Shown here piece after piece: positions 31,905 through 41,600 of a stretch of DNA of 64,000 bases. The DNA comes from a virus, in the IMG/VR virus record IMGVR_UViG_3300047471_000325, positions 1-64,000 of that record. The stretch is one strand, 5' to 3'. The translations under genes were made by a program, and so were the position numbers. Under the pieces are notes generated by a model that did not search any database, was not told the origin of the DNA, and was given only the letters and a program-made list of their open reading frames with translations. Position 1 is the stretch's first letter. Each line of letters opens with the position of its first letter.

Positions 31905-33190
31905 AAAACCTCCTCTGGGTCGGCGATGCAGTCGTCCCCTCTGGCTTCGCTACGGCGACGCACAAGATCCTCGAGCATCTGATACCGCACTATAACATCA
32001 GTGTGCTTGGGATGAACTACAATGGCGATCCGCACGAGTACCCGTATCACATCTACCTCGCTGGCGTTGGTGGTGATGGCTTCGGCGTGAAGCGCATCGC
32101 GCAGATCGCGTTGAAGACACAAGCTGACGTCATCGTCATCCAGCAAGATGGGTGGAACATCCCAGGATATATCCACTATCTTCAGCAGTTCGAAGAGACG
32201 AAGGACATCCCTGTCGTGGCTGCAGTGGCCGTCGATGGGAAGAACTTCAACGGACAATGGCTGCGCGGCGTGTCGCTCGCAATCTTCTGGACGCAGTTCG
32301 CGCTCGACGAAGCGCGGGCAGGTGGTTACCACGGTCCGGCGCAAGTCATCCCACTTGGCGTCGACCTCGACACCTACAAGCCGCTCGACAAGATCGAGAC
32401 ACGCAAGACGCACGGTGGCGCACTGGCACTCAGTGCCGTGCTCGGCAACCCGGACAATTTCATCGTCGGTAATGTGAACCGCAATCAGCCGCGCAAGCGC
32501 TGGGACTTGACGATCAAGTATTTCGCCAAGTGGATCGAAGACAACAACATCAATAATGCATGGCTCTACATGCATTCGGCGCCGACGGGTGACATGAGCG
32601 TGAATGTCATCGACCTCGCGCGCTACTACAATTGTCTCGACCGCACGCTCTACATCGAGCCGCCGACGTTCACCGGGCTGACCGAAGAGGAGATGTGCAA
32701 GACCTATAACTGCTTCGACGTCTTGATCAGCACGACGCAGGGCGAGGGGATGGGGCTGCCGGCGATGGAGGCGATGGCGTGCGGCGTGCCGTGCATCCTA
32801 CCCAACTGGTCGGCCTTTGGCGATTGGGCGCGTGATGCAGCGGTGCTCGTACCATGCACCTCGACGCGGGTGGATTTCCCTTACGTGAACGTCATCGGCG
32901 GCGTGCCGGATGAGGGTGAGTTCATCGCAGAACTCGATAGGGTTTATCACGATAACAATTACAGAATGCACCTCGCATCGGGTGGTTTACGCCGCGTGCA
33001 TGAGGATCGTTTCCGCTGGGCGACCATCGGGTTGCGATATGTTGCAGCTATCGGGGAATTGCTCGCGGAGGTCGAGGCGAAGCAAGGCGACAAAGTCAAT
33101 GCTGAACTTCTTAAGAAGGAACACGAAGAGATGCAGCAACGCCTCGTCGAGCGCCGGATGAAGATCATGAGCGGCGAGGTGCAGGCGTGA
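31901..33190 (+). CDS. Family 4-like glycosyltransferase (GT-B)
   Basis: A 429-residue protein. An N-terminal Rossmann half (VGDAVVPSGFATATHKILEH) is followed by VIPLGVDLDTYKP, NRNQPRKRWDL (195-205) and GEGMGLPAMEAMACGVPCIL (281-300). The last is the EX7E nucleotide-sugar signature of GT4-type retaining enzymes. The C-terminal 50 residues form a helix rich in Lys and Glu. It sits directly before the neck/tail genes, overlapping by 4 nt. Confidence 0.85.
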   Translation: MKNLLWVGDAVVPSGFATATHKILEHLIPHYNISVLGMNYNGDPHEYPYHIYLAGVGGDGFGVKRIAQIALKTQADVIVIQQDGWNIPGYIHYLQQFEETKDIPVVAAVAVDGKNFNGQWLRGVSLAIFWTQFALDEARAGGYHGPAQVIPLGVDLDTYKPLDKIETRKTHGGALALSAVLGNPDNFIVGNVNRNQPRKRWDLTIKYFAKWIEDNNINNAWLYMHSAPTGDMSVNVIDLARYYNCLDRTLYIEPPTFTGLTEEEMCKTYNCFDVLISTTQGEGMGLPAMEAMACGVPCILPNWSAFGDWARDAAVLVPCTSTRVDFPYVNVIGGVPDEGEFIAELDRVYHDNNYRMHLASGGLRRVHEDRFRWATIGLRYVAAIGELLAEVEAKQGDKVNAELLKKEHEEMQQRLVERRMKIMSGEVQA

Positions 33191-33594
33191 AGACTGCCAT
33201 AGCTGGTGTCAATGAGATGCTGGCGAAGATCAAAGGCATCGCCAACTCGTTCCCTGACCGTGTCGGCGCAGCGCTCTATCAGGAAGCCCAGGTCGAGATG
33301 ACTGAGGCGAAGCGTCGGTGTCCGGTGGATACCGGCAAGCTGCGTGCTAGTGGACAGGTCTCGAAGCCTGAGCGCGAAGGTCGGCGTATCTCGGTGACGC
33401 TCTCATTCGGTGGAGCGGCGGCGGACTATGCGATCTATGTGCATGAGAACCTCGAAGCGAACCACGCCAGTCCGCCATTCGGGGGTGGTCAGGCGAAGTT
33501 CTTAGAGAGTGTGCTCAATGAGTCACAGCCTTATATGGCAGAGCGTCTGGCACGTCGTCTTGATTTGAACAAGAGCAAGGAGGAGGTTGAGTAA
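33187..33594 (+). CDS. HK97 gp10-like neck/tail protein
   Basis: A 135-residue protein. RRCPVDTGKLRASGQVSKP is the characteristic region of HK97 gp10-like proteins, followed by YAIYVHENLEANHASPPFGGGQAKFLES. It acts in the head-tail join. Coupled to the glycosyltransferase before it. Confidence 0.8.
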   Translation: MKTAIAGVNEMLAKIKGIANSFPDRVGAALYQEAQVEMTEAKRRCPVDTGKLRASGQVSKPEREGRRISVTLSFGGAAADYAIYVHENLEANHASPPFGGGQAKFLESVLNESQPYMAERLARRLDLNKSKEEVE

Positions 33595-33998
33595 TGCCTT
33601 TCCTCGATGAAGTCGCCGCTCGCCTCGTCTCTTCTGGAGTCGGCACGATTGGCTCGAACATCTTTCTCGGTTCGAAGGCCGTGATTCCTCCAGGGCCAGG
33701 GCCGTATCTGACACTCATCGAAACCGGTGGCATGGCACCAACACGAGTGCGGAACAAGGCGAGCGCGAATACACAACGCCCGACAGCGCAAGTTGCCGTG
33801 CGCGGAATCAGCTATACGACCACTCGCACGATGCTGAAAGCGGCGTATGACGCACTTGACGGCATCTTCAATACGACACTCAGTGGGACGTTCTACCACA
33901 AGGTGACAGCGCGGCAAGAACCGACAGACATCGGGCAAGACGCGGATGGGCGTCCGACAATTGTCTTCAACATCGAAGCAGAGAAGATACCTTCGTAA
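33594..33998 (+). CDS. Tail terminator-like protein
   Basis: A 134-residue protein, MPFLDEVAARLVSSGVGTIG. The pattern of an N-terminal helix, PGPYLTLIETGG, a beta core (TAQVAVRGISYTTT) and EPTDIGQDADGRPTIVFNIE fits the tail terminator / minor tail group that closes the tail tube. It overlaps the gp10-like gene by 1 nt. Confidence 0.65.
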   Translation: MPFLDEVAARLVSSGVGTIGSNIFLGSKAVIPPGPGPYLTLIETGGMAPTRVRNKASANTQRPTAQVAVRGISYTTTRTMLKAAYDALDGIFNTTLSGTFYHKVTARQEPTDIGQDADGRPTIVFNIEAEKIPS

Positions 33999-34018
33999 AT
34001 AGAAGCAGAAGCATTCCA

Positions 34019-34045
34019 GAGGTCGTACCAATAACGGTACACCTC
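34019..34045 (+). promoter_or_regulatory. Intercistronic hairpin before the tail tube gene
   Basis: GAGGT-C-GTACC and GGTAC-ACCTC form a 10-bp stem with a bulged C and a 6-nt loop. A second small stem (CTCT/AGAG) follows before the GAGGAATTGC leader of the tail tube gene. Confidence 0.6.
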
Positions 34046-34070
34046 ATCTCTTATATCAGAGAGGAATTGC

Positions 34071-34505
34071 ATGGCTATCAGCGCACACGGAACAGTCGTT
34101 GCCAGGGCACCAGTTGCCACCCCTACAGTCTTCACCAACATCGCCGAGATGGGCGATGTCACGCCGCCAGAACTCAGCCGCAAAGAGTTCGACGCGACGA
34201 CGCAGACGCTGAACATCGACACCTACGTGGTCGGTGTGCTGCGTCGCTCGGGCTTTACGATGAAGCTCAACGCGTTGCAGACGGACGCTTCGCAGGACCA
34301 TCTCACTGGTCTGCTCAAGGCAATGATCACTGAGCCGCCGCCTGTTGATGGTTACCGCATCTCGTTTCCAGACGGTCTCGTCTGGTTGATGAGCGGTCAG
34401 GTGTCGATGTTCAAGAACCTGTCGCCAGTAGATGGGTTGATGTCTGTCGAAGTGACCATCCGCCCGACGGGCAAGATGGTGATCGGCGGCATCGTCGTTG
34501 GGTAA
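34071..34505 (+). CDS. Tail tube protein
   Basis: A 144-residue protein, MAISAHGTVVARAPVATPTV. The composition and segments IAEMGDVTPPELSRKEFDAT, GFTMKLNALQTDASQDHLTG and RISFPDGLVWLMSGQVSMFK, then MSVEVTIRPTGKMVI, fit siphovirus tail tube proteins. Its gene lies between two intercistronic hairpins, fitting high expression, and is followed by the tail chaperone genes. Confidence 0.75.
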   Translation: MAISAHGTVVARAPVATPTVFTNIAEMGDVTPPELSRKEFDATTQTLNIDTYVVGVLRRSGFTMKLNALQTDASQDHLTGLLKAMITEPPPVDGYRISFPDGLVWLMSGQVSMFKNLSPVDGLMSVEVTIRPTGKMVIGGIVVG

Positions 34506-34512
34506 TTGAGTG

Positions 34513-34536
34513 GGTGCCGCTCGCAAGGGCGGCACC
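34513..34536 (+). promoter_or_regulatory. Intercistronic hairpin after the tail tube gene
   Basis: GGTGCCGC (34513-34520) and GCGGCACC (34529-34536) form a perfect 8-bp stem with an 8-nt loop, 8 nt after the tail tube stop. There is no T-run. Confidence 0.65.
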
Positions 34537-34558
34537 TGACTTCTTGAGGAGCAGTAGC

Positions 34559-34777
34559 ATGATGACGGTGAAGCACATCGAATCAGACGGTACTGAGCAC
34601 GTCTTTCAGGTTGAATCGCTCAGCCGATTGCCAGACGGCGAACTCGTCTTCAATACACTCAAGCGCATCTCGTCCGGTCGGATTTATGTCATGGACATGG
34701 GCAAGACGGTTGCCACCTATGACTTCACCAAGCGCGTACTAAGTATTCCCAAACCCTCGGAGAAGGAGCAGCAATGA
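34559..34777 (+). CDS. Small hypothetical tail-region protein
   Basis: A 72-residue protein, MMTVKHIESDGTEHVFQVES, with GAGGAGCAGTAGC before the first ATG. It is beta-rich, and its stop overlaps the chaperone start. Similar short genes in this place have no assigned role. Confidence 0.55.
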   Translation: MMTVKHIESDGTEHVFQVESLSRLPDGELVFNTLKRISSGRIYVMDMGKTVATYDFTKRVLSIPKPSEKEQQ

Positions 34778-35133
34778 CTGAAGCAGTACAGACGCAGATC
34801 GACTCGATGGAAGAGATCCTCGCCTCGGACGACGTCGAGTTCGCCACCATCGAAGGCTTCACAAAGAACAAGCCATTCCGCATCGGCTCGCTCTCTGCCG
34901 GTGACCTTATCGAATGGTCAGAAGCGAACGAGGGCGAAGCGAAGCGCACGGCAGGCTTGCGTCTCATTTGCAAGAGCCTCGTCGATACTGGCGGCAAGCG
35001 CTTCGCGTCTGACCCAAAGAACATCGCCGTCTTCCGACTGAAGTCTCACAAGGTGACTGAGCGCATCGTGCGCGAGATCCTGAAGCTGAACGGGATGGTC
35101 GTCAAGGATGCGGAGAAGGCAAAAAACGACTGA
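34774..35133 (+). CDS. Tail assembly chaperone (G-like)
   Basis: A 119-residue helical protein ending GMVVKDAEKAKND. It starts with GAGAAGGAGCAGCA. Position between tail tube and tape measure, and a slippery A-AAA-AAC in its last codons, identify it as the first tail assembly chaperone. Ribosomes that slip produce the longer G-T form. Confidence 0.8.
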   Translation: MTEAVQTQIDSMEEILASDDVEFATIEGFTKNKPFRIGSLSAGDLIEWSEANEGEAKRTAGLRLICKSLVDTGGKRFASDPKNIAVFRLKSHKVTERIVREILKLNGMVVKDAEKAKND

Positions 35134-35156
35134 GGCGGAGCCCACGTCGTCGCCTC
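35121..35156 (+). other. Programmed -1 frameshift site
   Basis: The heptamer A_AAA_AAC (35121-35127) is read in the zero frame as GCA AAA AAC, then GAC TGA. Four bases later GAGGCG (35132-35137) can pair with CGCCTC (35151-35156). The -1 frame is open into the 35127-35474 region, giving a fusion of about 233 residues. This is the classical lambda G/GT-type arrangement. Confidence 0.9.
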
Positions 35157-35474
35157 GCGTATCGGTTGGAACTGAGAGGCATTCAGGTGCGCAAGCTGAC
35201 GGCGAAACAATTCATCGGGTGGGAGCACTTCGCCGAGATCGAGCCATTCACACTAGATACAGAACTGCGTGCTGATATCCGCGCTGCACAGATCGCACAA
35301 GTGATCGCGAACGTCAACCGAGGCAAGGGGCAGAAAGCGTATACGATCAAGGACTTCCTCGTCCAGTTCGATGGGGAAGCACAGCAACCAGAGCGCAAGA
35401 AGACGTGGCAAGAGATGCAGCAAATCGCCTACATGATTGCCTCGGCGTATAACGCACCTGGAGTGACGAGCTGA
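35127..35474 (+). CDS. Tail assembly chaperone, T-like -1 frame extension
   Basis: In the -1 frame the region from 35127 encodes 115 residues containing the GIQVRKLTAKQFIGWEHF segment. It is probably made only as a fusion to the 34774 gene. A TTG at 35166 is the only nearby start and lacks a ribosome binding site. The fusion binds the tape measure protein during tail assembly. It ends at the TGATG overlap with the tape measure. Confidence 0.8.
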   Translation, partial: RLRRSPRRRLAYRLELRGIQVRKLTAKQFIGWEHFAEIEPFTLDTELRADIRAAQIAQVIANVNRGKGQKAYTIKDFLVQFDGEAQQPERKKTWQEMQQIAYMIASAYNAPGVTS

Positions 35475-38400
35475 TGGAGATCGGAACACTCACTGGCGAG
35501 ATCACTCTTGAAGATACTTTCTCGTCCGGCCTTGAGATGGCGAACGAGAAGGTTAAAGAGTTCGCTGAGAGCTTCGAGGGGATGGCTGGCGCGGTCATCG
35601 CTGGGTCAGCGCTCATTGCGACAGCGATCATCGGCGTCGGTGCCACGGTCTTTGGCCTCGCCGAGCACGCGGCGAAAGCAGGTGAAGAAGTCGAGGCATT
35701 CAGCCTGAAGACGGGTATTGCGGTCGAGAACGTTGGACCGCTGAAGTTCGCCGTCGATGCTGCTGGCGGAAGTCTCGATCAGCTGAACTCTACGCTCATG
35801 CGCATGACGATGAAGGAGGCGGCCGATTCTAGCGGGAAGTTCTCCAGTGCGCTGAAAGACCTCGGCATCAACGCAGATGCATTCGGGAGAATGGATGCCG
35901 AGCAGAAGATCATGGCCCTTGGCGAAGGGTTCAGGAAGGGTGCTGAGAACGGCACGAACATGGCCGATGCGATGGCGCTGATGGGGCGCGGCGGCGCGAA
36001 CATGATCCCGACGCTAGAGAAGCTCACGCCCGAGCTGATGGCGATTGCGCAGCAGACCGCGATCATCTGGACGCCCGAGAGCATCGAGGCGGCGAAACAG
36101 TTCAGCGTGGCGACGAACATTGTGCACCAGTCGCTCGCCAACATCACAACGCGCGTCGGTGCTGAACTCCTCCCCGCAATGTCTGCACTCGCTGACGCAC
36201 TCGCGAAAGACCCAGCATTCCTCAATGCCGTAACAACAGGTGTTGACCTTCTTGCGCACGGCCTCGGTTACGCTGTCGAAGCGGCCGGTTATCTTGTGAC
36301 CGGGTTCATCTCGCTCGGCGCTGGACTCGTGAACATCTACGGCATGCTGCTTGAAGGCTCGGTGAAGTTTGATCAGTTCTTTCTCACCATCGTCACTGGG
36401 CTTGGCAAGATTCCTGGCATGGGCGATAAGATGAAGGGTTCTATCGAAGGACTCACGCTTACCATCGCTGAGAACCAAGCGAAGGTCGACGGCGCGAATA
36501 AGACCTATACCTCGATGATCAACGTCGGCGGCGCAGTCTACGACACGACGCAGCACATGGGCCAAGGGCTGCTCGACGTCGGCACGGCAAGCGACCATGC
36601 GACAGAGAGCGTCGGGAAGAACACCAAGGGGCTGGCCGAGAACGGCAAACAGGCTGCCGCCGCTGCTGCTGCGCAGAAAGCCTATTGGGATGCCGTCCTT
36701 GGCATCTACGATGGACTCGCCGGAGAGACGAAAAAGCTCTACGAACAGAACGACGCGCTCAATCTCATCATCGACTCTGGTGAGACGAATACTGAGGTCG
36801 TCAAGCGCACCATCGACATGATGGATAAGTACGTGAAGGCTGGCGGCGTGCTGACCGACGTGCAGAAGAACTGGTACGACAGCAACAAGACGATCAGCGG
36901 GTCGCTCGACAACGTTGGCATGCACCTGACGCAGGTCGGCGTGCTCGTGCCAGAGAACACCGAGCACATCCAGGAGATGACCGCCGAGTTCATGAACGCG
37001 GCGAGCGGCGAAGATGTCCTGACCGCGAGTGCGCTAGAGACCTCGAATGCGCTGACGAGCACGAGCGATGTGACGGATAACTTCCGCCTGTCGCTTGTGA
37101 AGCTTCAGCCAGACATGAAGGGCATGAACCAGGGTTTTGTGGATGCCGCGCTGAACGCTGGGAACTTTGCCGATGAACTCGGCGGAGACCTGACGCAGGC
37201 ACTCACCGCGATGCCGAACCTGCTCGTCAAGGCTTTTACCGGCGGTGGCGGATTCTCTGGCGCCATTTCGGCATTCGGCTCGAAGTTTGGTGCTGATGTG
37301 GGTAAGAGCCTCGAAAAAGATGCGATGCCGGCGCTGACGAACTCCCTTGGCAAGACGCTTGGCGGCGCACTGGGATCGGCAATTCCAGTGGTTGGTGCGC
37401 TCATCGGCCCGCTCATCGGCAAGCTCTTCGACTCATTCGGTCCGTCGCAGGCAGAACTTGCTGGCCGCAAGGCTGAAGCCTCCTTCGAGGCTGGGTTCGG
37501 CGGCTTCCAAGGCATGATGGACAAGATCGGAGTCGCCTATGCTGACACAGGGCGCTCAGCAGCGCAGGCGCAAGCCGACGTGCAGGCGCTCTTCGCAGCT
37601 GAAAAGCAAGGACCAGATGCCGTCAAGGCGGCGCTCAATACGATCAATCAAGTCTTCGCCGACCAGAAGGCAAAGATCGATAGCGACACGACGGCGATGG
37701 GCGCACTCCTCAAGGAAGGCGCCACGCTCGGTATCACGCTCCCGCAGTCGATTCAAGATTCAATTCAGAAGTTGATCGACATGGGCAAAGTGACTGGTGA
37801 TACGCAGTCGCTCTTGTCTCAGTTGACTGGCGCACAGACCGTGAATTTCGGCACGATGCGCGACCTCGCCACGAAGTATGGCGCGGACTTGACGCAGCTC
37901 GGTCCGGCCTTCGAGAAGGCGAAGATCGACGACACCGCGACGACGATCATCAATGACTTCGATACCCTGCAGCGCGGACTCGGTGATACCGATACCGCGC
38001 TGACGGTGATGAAGAAGCCGATCAATGATCTCGTGAACGAGTCGATCAAGTTCGGCGTTGACATCCCGGCGAACATGCAGCCATGGGTCGATCAATTGGA
38101 GAAGACAGGACAACTGACCGACGAGAATGGCAATCAGCTGACTGACATCTCAAAGATCAAGTTCTCAGCACCTATTGAGACGCAGTTTCAGTTGCTGATT
38201 GATAAGATCTCGAAGTTGATTGATACGATCACTGGTCCGAGCGGACTCAATGCGGCGATTAACAGCGTACCGAATAAGCAGACTGAAATCGTCACAGTGC
38301 ATACCGACGTCTATAAGACTGAGCGACAGGATGATTCAGCGGCATATGCTTCTATGGGTGGCCGAGTGACAGCATCTGGCGTCTCTTACTATGGCGGCGG

Positions 38401-38632
38401 TGGCAATGTCTTGTCGCCAGCGTTCGTTCCGCGTGGTACAGATACAGTTCCTGCGATGCTGACACCAGGTGAGACAGTCACGAGCACGCATGACGTCGGG
38501 TCGCAAGCGCAGAGCATGGAGAGCATGGCGAACGACATGGCGAGCATTCGTAACTTGCTCGCCGCGCAACCTGGAGCGATGGCCGTGGCCTTGAAGGACG
38601 CCATCGTCTTGCTGCCGCGTAGGGTCGCCTGA
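35474..38632 (+). CDS. Tape measure protein
   Basis: A 1052-residue protein, the longest tail gene but one. It starts with a helical region and a hydrophobic segment (AGAVIAGSALIATAIIGVGATVFGLA in several pieces), followed by long helical repeats rich in Ala, Glu and Lys, hydrophobic patches near residues 265-300, and LGKTLGGALGSAIPVVGALI near 635. The end has Gly-rich GGRVTASGVSYYGGGGN, then a helix. Tape measures set tail length (roughly 1.5 angstrom per residue, thus about 160 nm). Confidence 0.85.
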   Translation: MEIGTLTGEITLEDTFSSGLEMANEKVKEFAESFEGMAGAVIAGSALIATAIIGVGATVFGLAEHAAKAGEEVEAFSLKTGIAVENVGPLKFAVDAAGGSLDQLNSTLMRMTMKEAADSSGKFSSALKDLGINADAFGRMDAEQKIMALGEGFRKGAENGTNMADAMALMGRGGANMIPTLEKLTPELMAIAQQTAIIWTPESIEAAKQFSVATNIVHQSLANITTRVGAELLPAMSALADALAKDPAFLNAVTTGVDLLAHGLGYAVEAAGYLVTGFISLGAGLVNIYGMLLEGSVKFDQFFLTIVTGLGKIPGMGDKMKGSIEGLTLTIAENQAKVDGANKTYTSMINVGGAVYDTTQHMGQGLLDVGTASDHATESVGKNTKGLAENGKQAAAAAAAQKAYWDAVLGIYDGLAGETKKLYEQNDALNLIIDSGETNTEVVKRTIDMMDKYVKAGGVLTDVQKNWYDSNKTISGSLDNVGMHLTQVGVLVPENTEHIQEMTAEFMNAASGEDVLTASALETSNALTSTSDVTDNFRLSLVKLQPDMKGMNQGFVDAALNAGNFADELGGDLTQALTAMPNLLVKAFTGGGGFSGAISAFGSKFGADVGKSLEKDAMPALTNSLGKTLGGALGSAIPVVGALIGPLIGKLFDSFGPSQAELAGRKAEASFEAGFGGFQGMMDKIGVAYADTGRSAAQAQADVQALFAAEKQGPDAVKAALNTINQVFADQKAKIDSDTTAMGALLKEGATLGITLPQSIQDSIQKLIDMGKVTGDTQSLLSQLTGAQTVNFGTMRDLATKYGADLTQLGPAFEKAKIDDTATTIINDFDTLQRGLGDTDTALTVMKKPINDLVNESIKFGVDIPANMQPWVDQLEKTGQLTDENGNQLTDISKIKFSAPIETQFQLLIDKISKLIDTITGPSGLNAAINSVPNKQTEIVTVHTDVYKTERQDDSAAYASMGGRVTASGVSYYGGGGNVLSPAFVPRGTDTVPAMLTPGETVTSTHDVGSQAQSMESMANDMASIRNLLAAQPGAMAVALKDAIVLLPRRVA

Positions 38633-41600
38633 TGGGTCAGATCGTCACAGACTCCTTCAATCGGGCTAATTCCACCGGCCTCGGTGCGGATTGGACGAAC
38701 AATATCACCGACCAAGGTCGCTGGGATATTGCGTCTACTCTGTGCTTCGGTGCGACCAGTAATGGTGCGGCACTCTCTTCTTTTACGGGTGGTGCATGGA
38801 CGGGCGGTGCCGATCAATACTCAGAAGCACAGATCTTCGAAGTATCTGCATCTGACAAAGATTGCGGACCCGCCGTACGATGCTCCGGCTCGGTCGCATC
38901 GAACTCGAACTGCTACCTCTTTGACTTCAATGACAGCAGTCCAGGGCTTGCCCTCGGGTCTTCGACATTCAGTGTCTCGCTCTACAAGTTAGTTAACGGC
39001 ACCTACACGCAGCTTGGCGTAAGCGTCACCGGCCAGACAGTCAACGCTGGCGATGTTATCCGCGTAGAGGTCACCGGGACAGGCGTATCAACGATTGTCG
39101 TCGGGAAGATCAACGGCACGACGATTATCACCAGGACAGATACAGCAGGAAGCATTGCAAGTGGCAACCCTGGCCTCTTCGGCGTAGACATCGGTTGGGG
39201 ATGGTTGAACTTCGCAGCTGGAGATTTTTCAGGCGGCGATATCAGCGCTACTCCTACAGAGTCGCTGAAGGTTGTTGACCAAACGCCTGCAGCAAGCTTA
39301 GTCAGCATACCTAACCTTTCTGTCACAGTATCGACTGAAGGCATCCGACTCGTCGACCGTGTCTATGGTGCGACGCGCTTTGTCCAGTCACAGAATCAGC
39401 TTGAGGCTGGACTTTACGAGCAGCACGTCAAGATCTCTGAGCAACTCACGATCTGTCCGCTCATCGGTCTACCAGCGCATGATGAATTTAATGGCGTCGC
39501 TTCAGGAGTATTAGACCCTTGTAATTGGACGCAAGCCTACGGTCAGCTCGGCGTCGATGGCTCGGGTCATGCGTATCGAGTGAACCCAGCGAGCAGTCTC
39601 GCCTTCTGGAAAGAGACCGCCTTCTCGCCCGACCAGTATGCGCAAGTCACCGTCACGGCCTACAACGGTGACTCACCAGCACCATGCGTCCGCATCTCGC
39701 CGAGTGGTGATGCGTCGTATGCCATGCTGGCGACTCCCGCATTATCTCAGATCAATCTTTATCAGACTATCGCTAATGTCGGCACGCTGATCCAGACCGT
39801 CTCATCTGTCTCACTCGCTGACGGCGACGTGCTTCGACTGCAGATCGTTGGAACGACCCTGAGCATGTTCCTGAATGGAACGCAGGTCGGGACCAATCAG
39901 ATTGATACAGGCGTCGCTTCTGGACAGCCAGGAATCTACTGCAATAATGGCGGCGCGACAGCGACACTACTTGATAACTTCGTCGCTAATAATATCGGTG
40001 TGCAAGCGCATGATTCACCGATTGGCGCTCATCCAACCGGGTGGCTGAATCCCGGCATCGTAGCCTCGGTCTTTCAGCCTTTCACCCTGCAGATCGTCGA
40101 TACGAACGTTGTCATTCAGCAGCCGCCGCCGGGAGAAGATCTCTCGATATCGCTTGTCGATGCCATTAAGATCTCAGATACTGCGCAGACAATACCGAAC
40201 CCCTATCCACTTATCATACCCGCTGAAGCAGCGAAGATTACTGACACGGTACAGGTCCGGATCTCTCCGATTCAGTTACTCGTCCCTGCCGAATCACTGA
40301 AGGTCCAAGACGTTACGCCGCAAGCGGGACTTGTTCTCCCACTCGCGCTTGTAGAGACGCTGAAGATTTCAGATACGGCGCGGGCTGCGCTGAACCCGTA
40401 TCCGCTCGTTATCCCTGCTGAAACACTGAAGCTCTCAGACAGTCTGCAGGCAGGACTGACCGCTCCGCCTCCGCTTATCCAAGCCGTCTACGAAGCGAAG
40501 TTTGATGGCGTCAATTGGACAAACTTTACGCCAGATGTCATCGACGCAGGTGCAACGGCCGCCTGGGGCATTACGACCGGGAACGGTCCGCTGGACAGCG
40601 TCGCCGGCAGCGGTACATGTACCTTCCTACTGCGCAATGACTTAGAGAACGGGCATCCGATCGGTTACTACTCGCCGAATCATGCGGCGTGCCGCGCTGG
40701 TTGGACGTTCGGCATCCCGTTTCGTTTGAGCTATATCTTTAACGGGTCGACGTATCAGAGGTTTACTGGGAAGGTCTACTCTATCTTGCCCGATTCTGGC
40801 ATTCATGAACGTCGTCAAGTTGCTGTCACCGCGTACGACATCATGCGCGACTTATCAGAGATTGACTTGAACACGATCGGCATCCAGGTCAGCATGACCG
40901 AGTCGCAGATCATCGCCAATATCATTGCATCACTGCCTGCCGCGTCACAGCCGTTCGCGACGAGTTATGATTCGGGCGTCGATACGTTCCCCTACGCGCT
41001 CGATACGATTGGCTCTGGCGCGAAAGCATTGTCAGTCATCGCTGATGTCGCTCGCAGTTCATTCTCTCTGGTCTTCTGTAAGAGCGATGGGACGTTTACG
41101 GTTGTGAACCGGCATACACGCACGCTCGGTTCAGCAGCGATTGAGTTCTCTGGCGACTTCATGGACTTCCAGGTGCCGTCTGACCTGTCGAACGTCTACA
41201 ACTTGGCGCGCGTCGTCATCCACCCGAAGACGATTGATGCGGCAGCGACGACTGTGCTCTATGCCCTCACAGGTACTGTACCTTCGATCTCCGCAGGACA
41301 GACGCTGACACTGTGGGGCACCTACAATGACCCCGCGAACGCGCAGCGGCTCGTCGGCGGACTCAGTATGGTCACGACGCTCGTGGCCTATCCGACCGCT
41401 AACTGGGACTATGCAGGTAACGCGGCTGCTGATGGCAGTGGCTCGAACTTGACATCGAGTCTGTCTATCGTAGCCACAGCATTCGCGACGACGGTGAAGT
41501 TCGAGATCACGAACACCGGCGGCGCGTCGGTCTATCTCATCGAGCCGAGTGGAACGACTGGGCCTAAGCTGCGCATCCGCGGCAAGGGTGTCTATGATCG

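Noticed and set aside
35166-35474. Independent gene starting at TTG 35166
   Set aside because: No ribosome site, and a perfect slippery sequence links this frame to the upstream chaperone.
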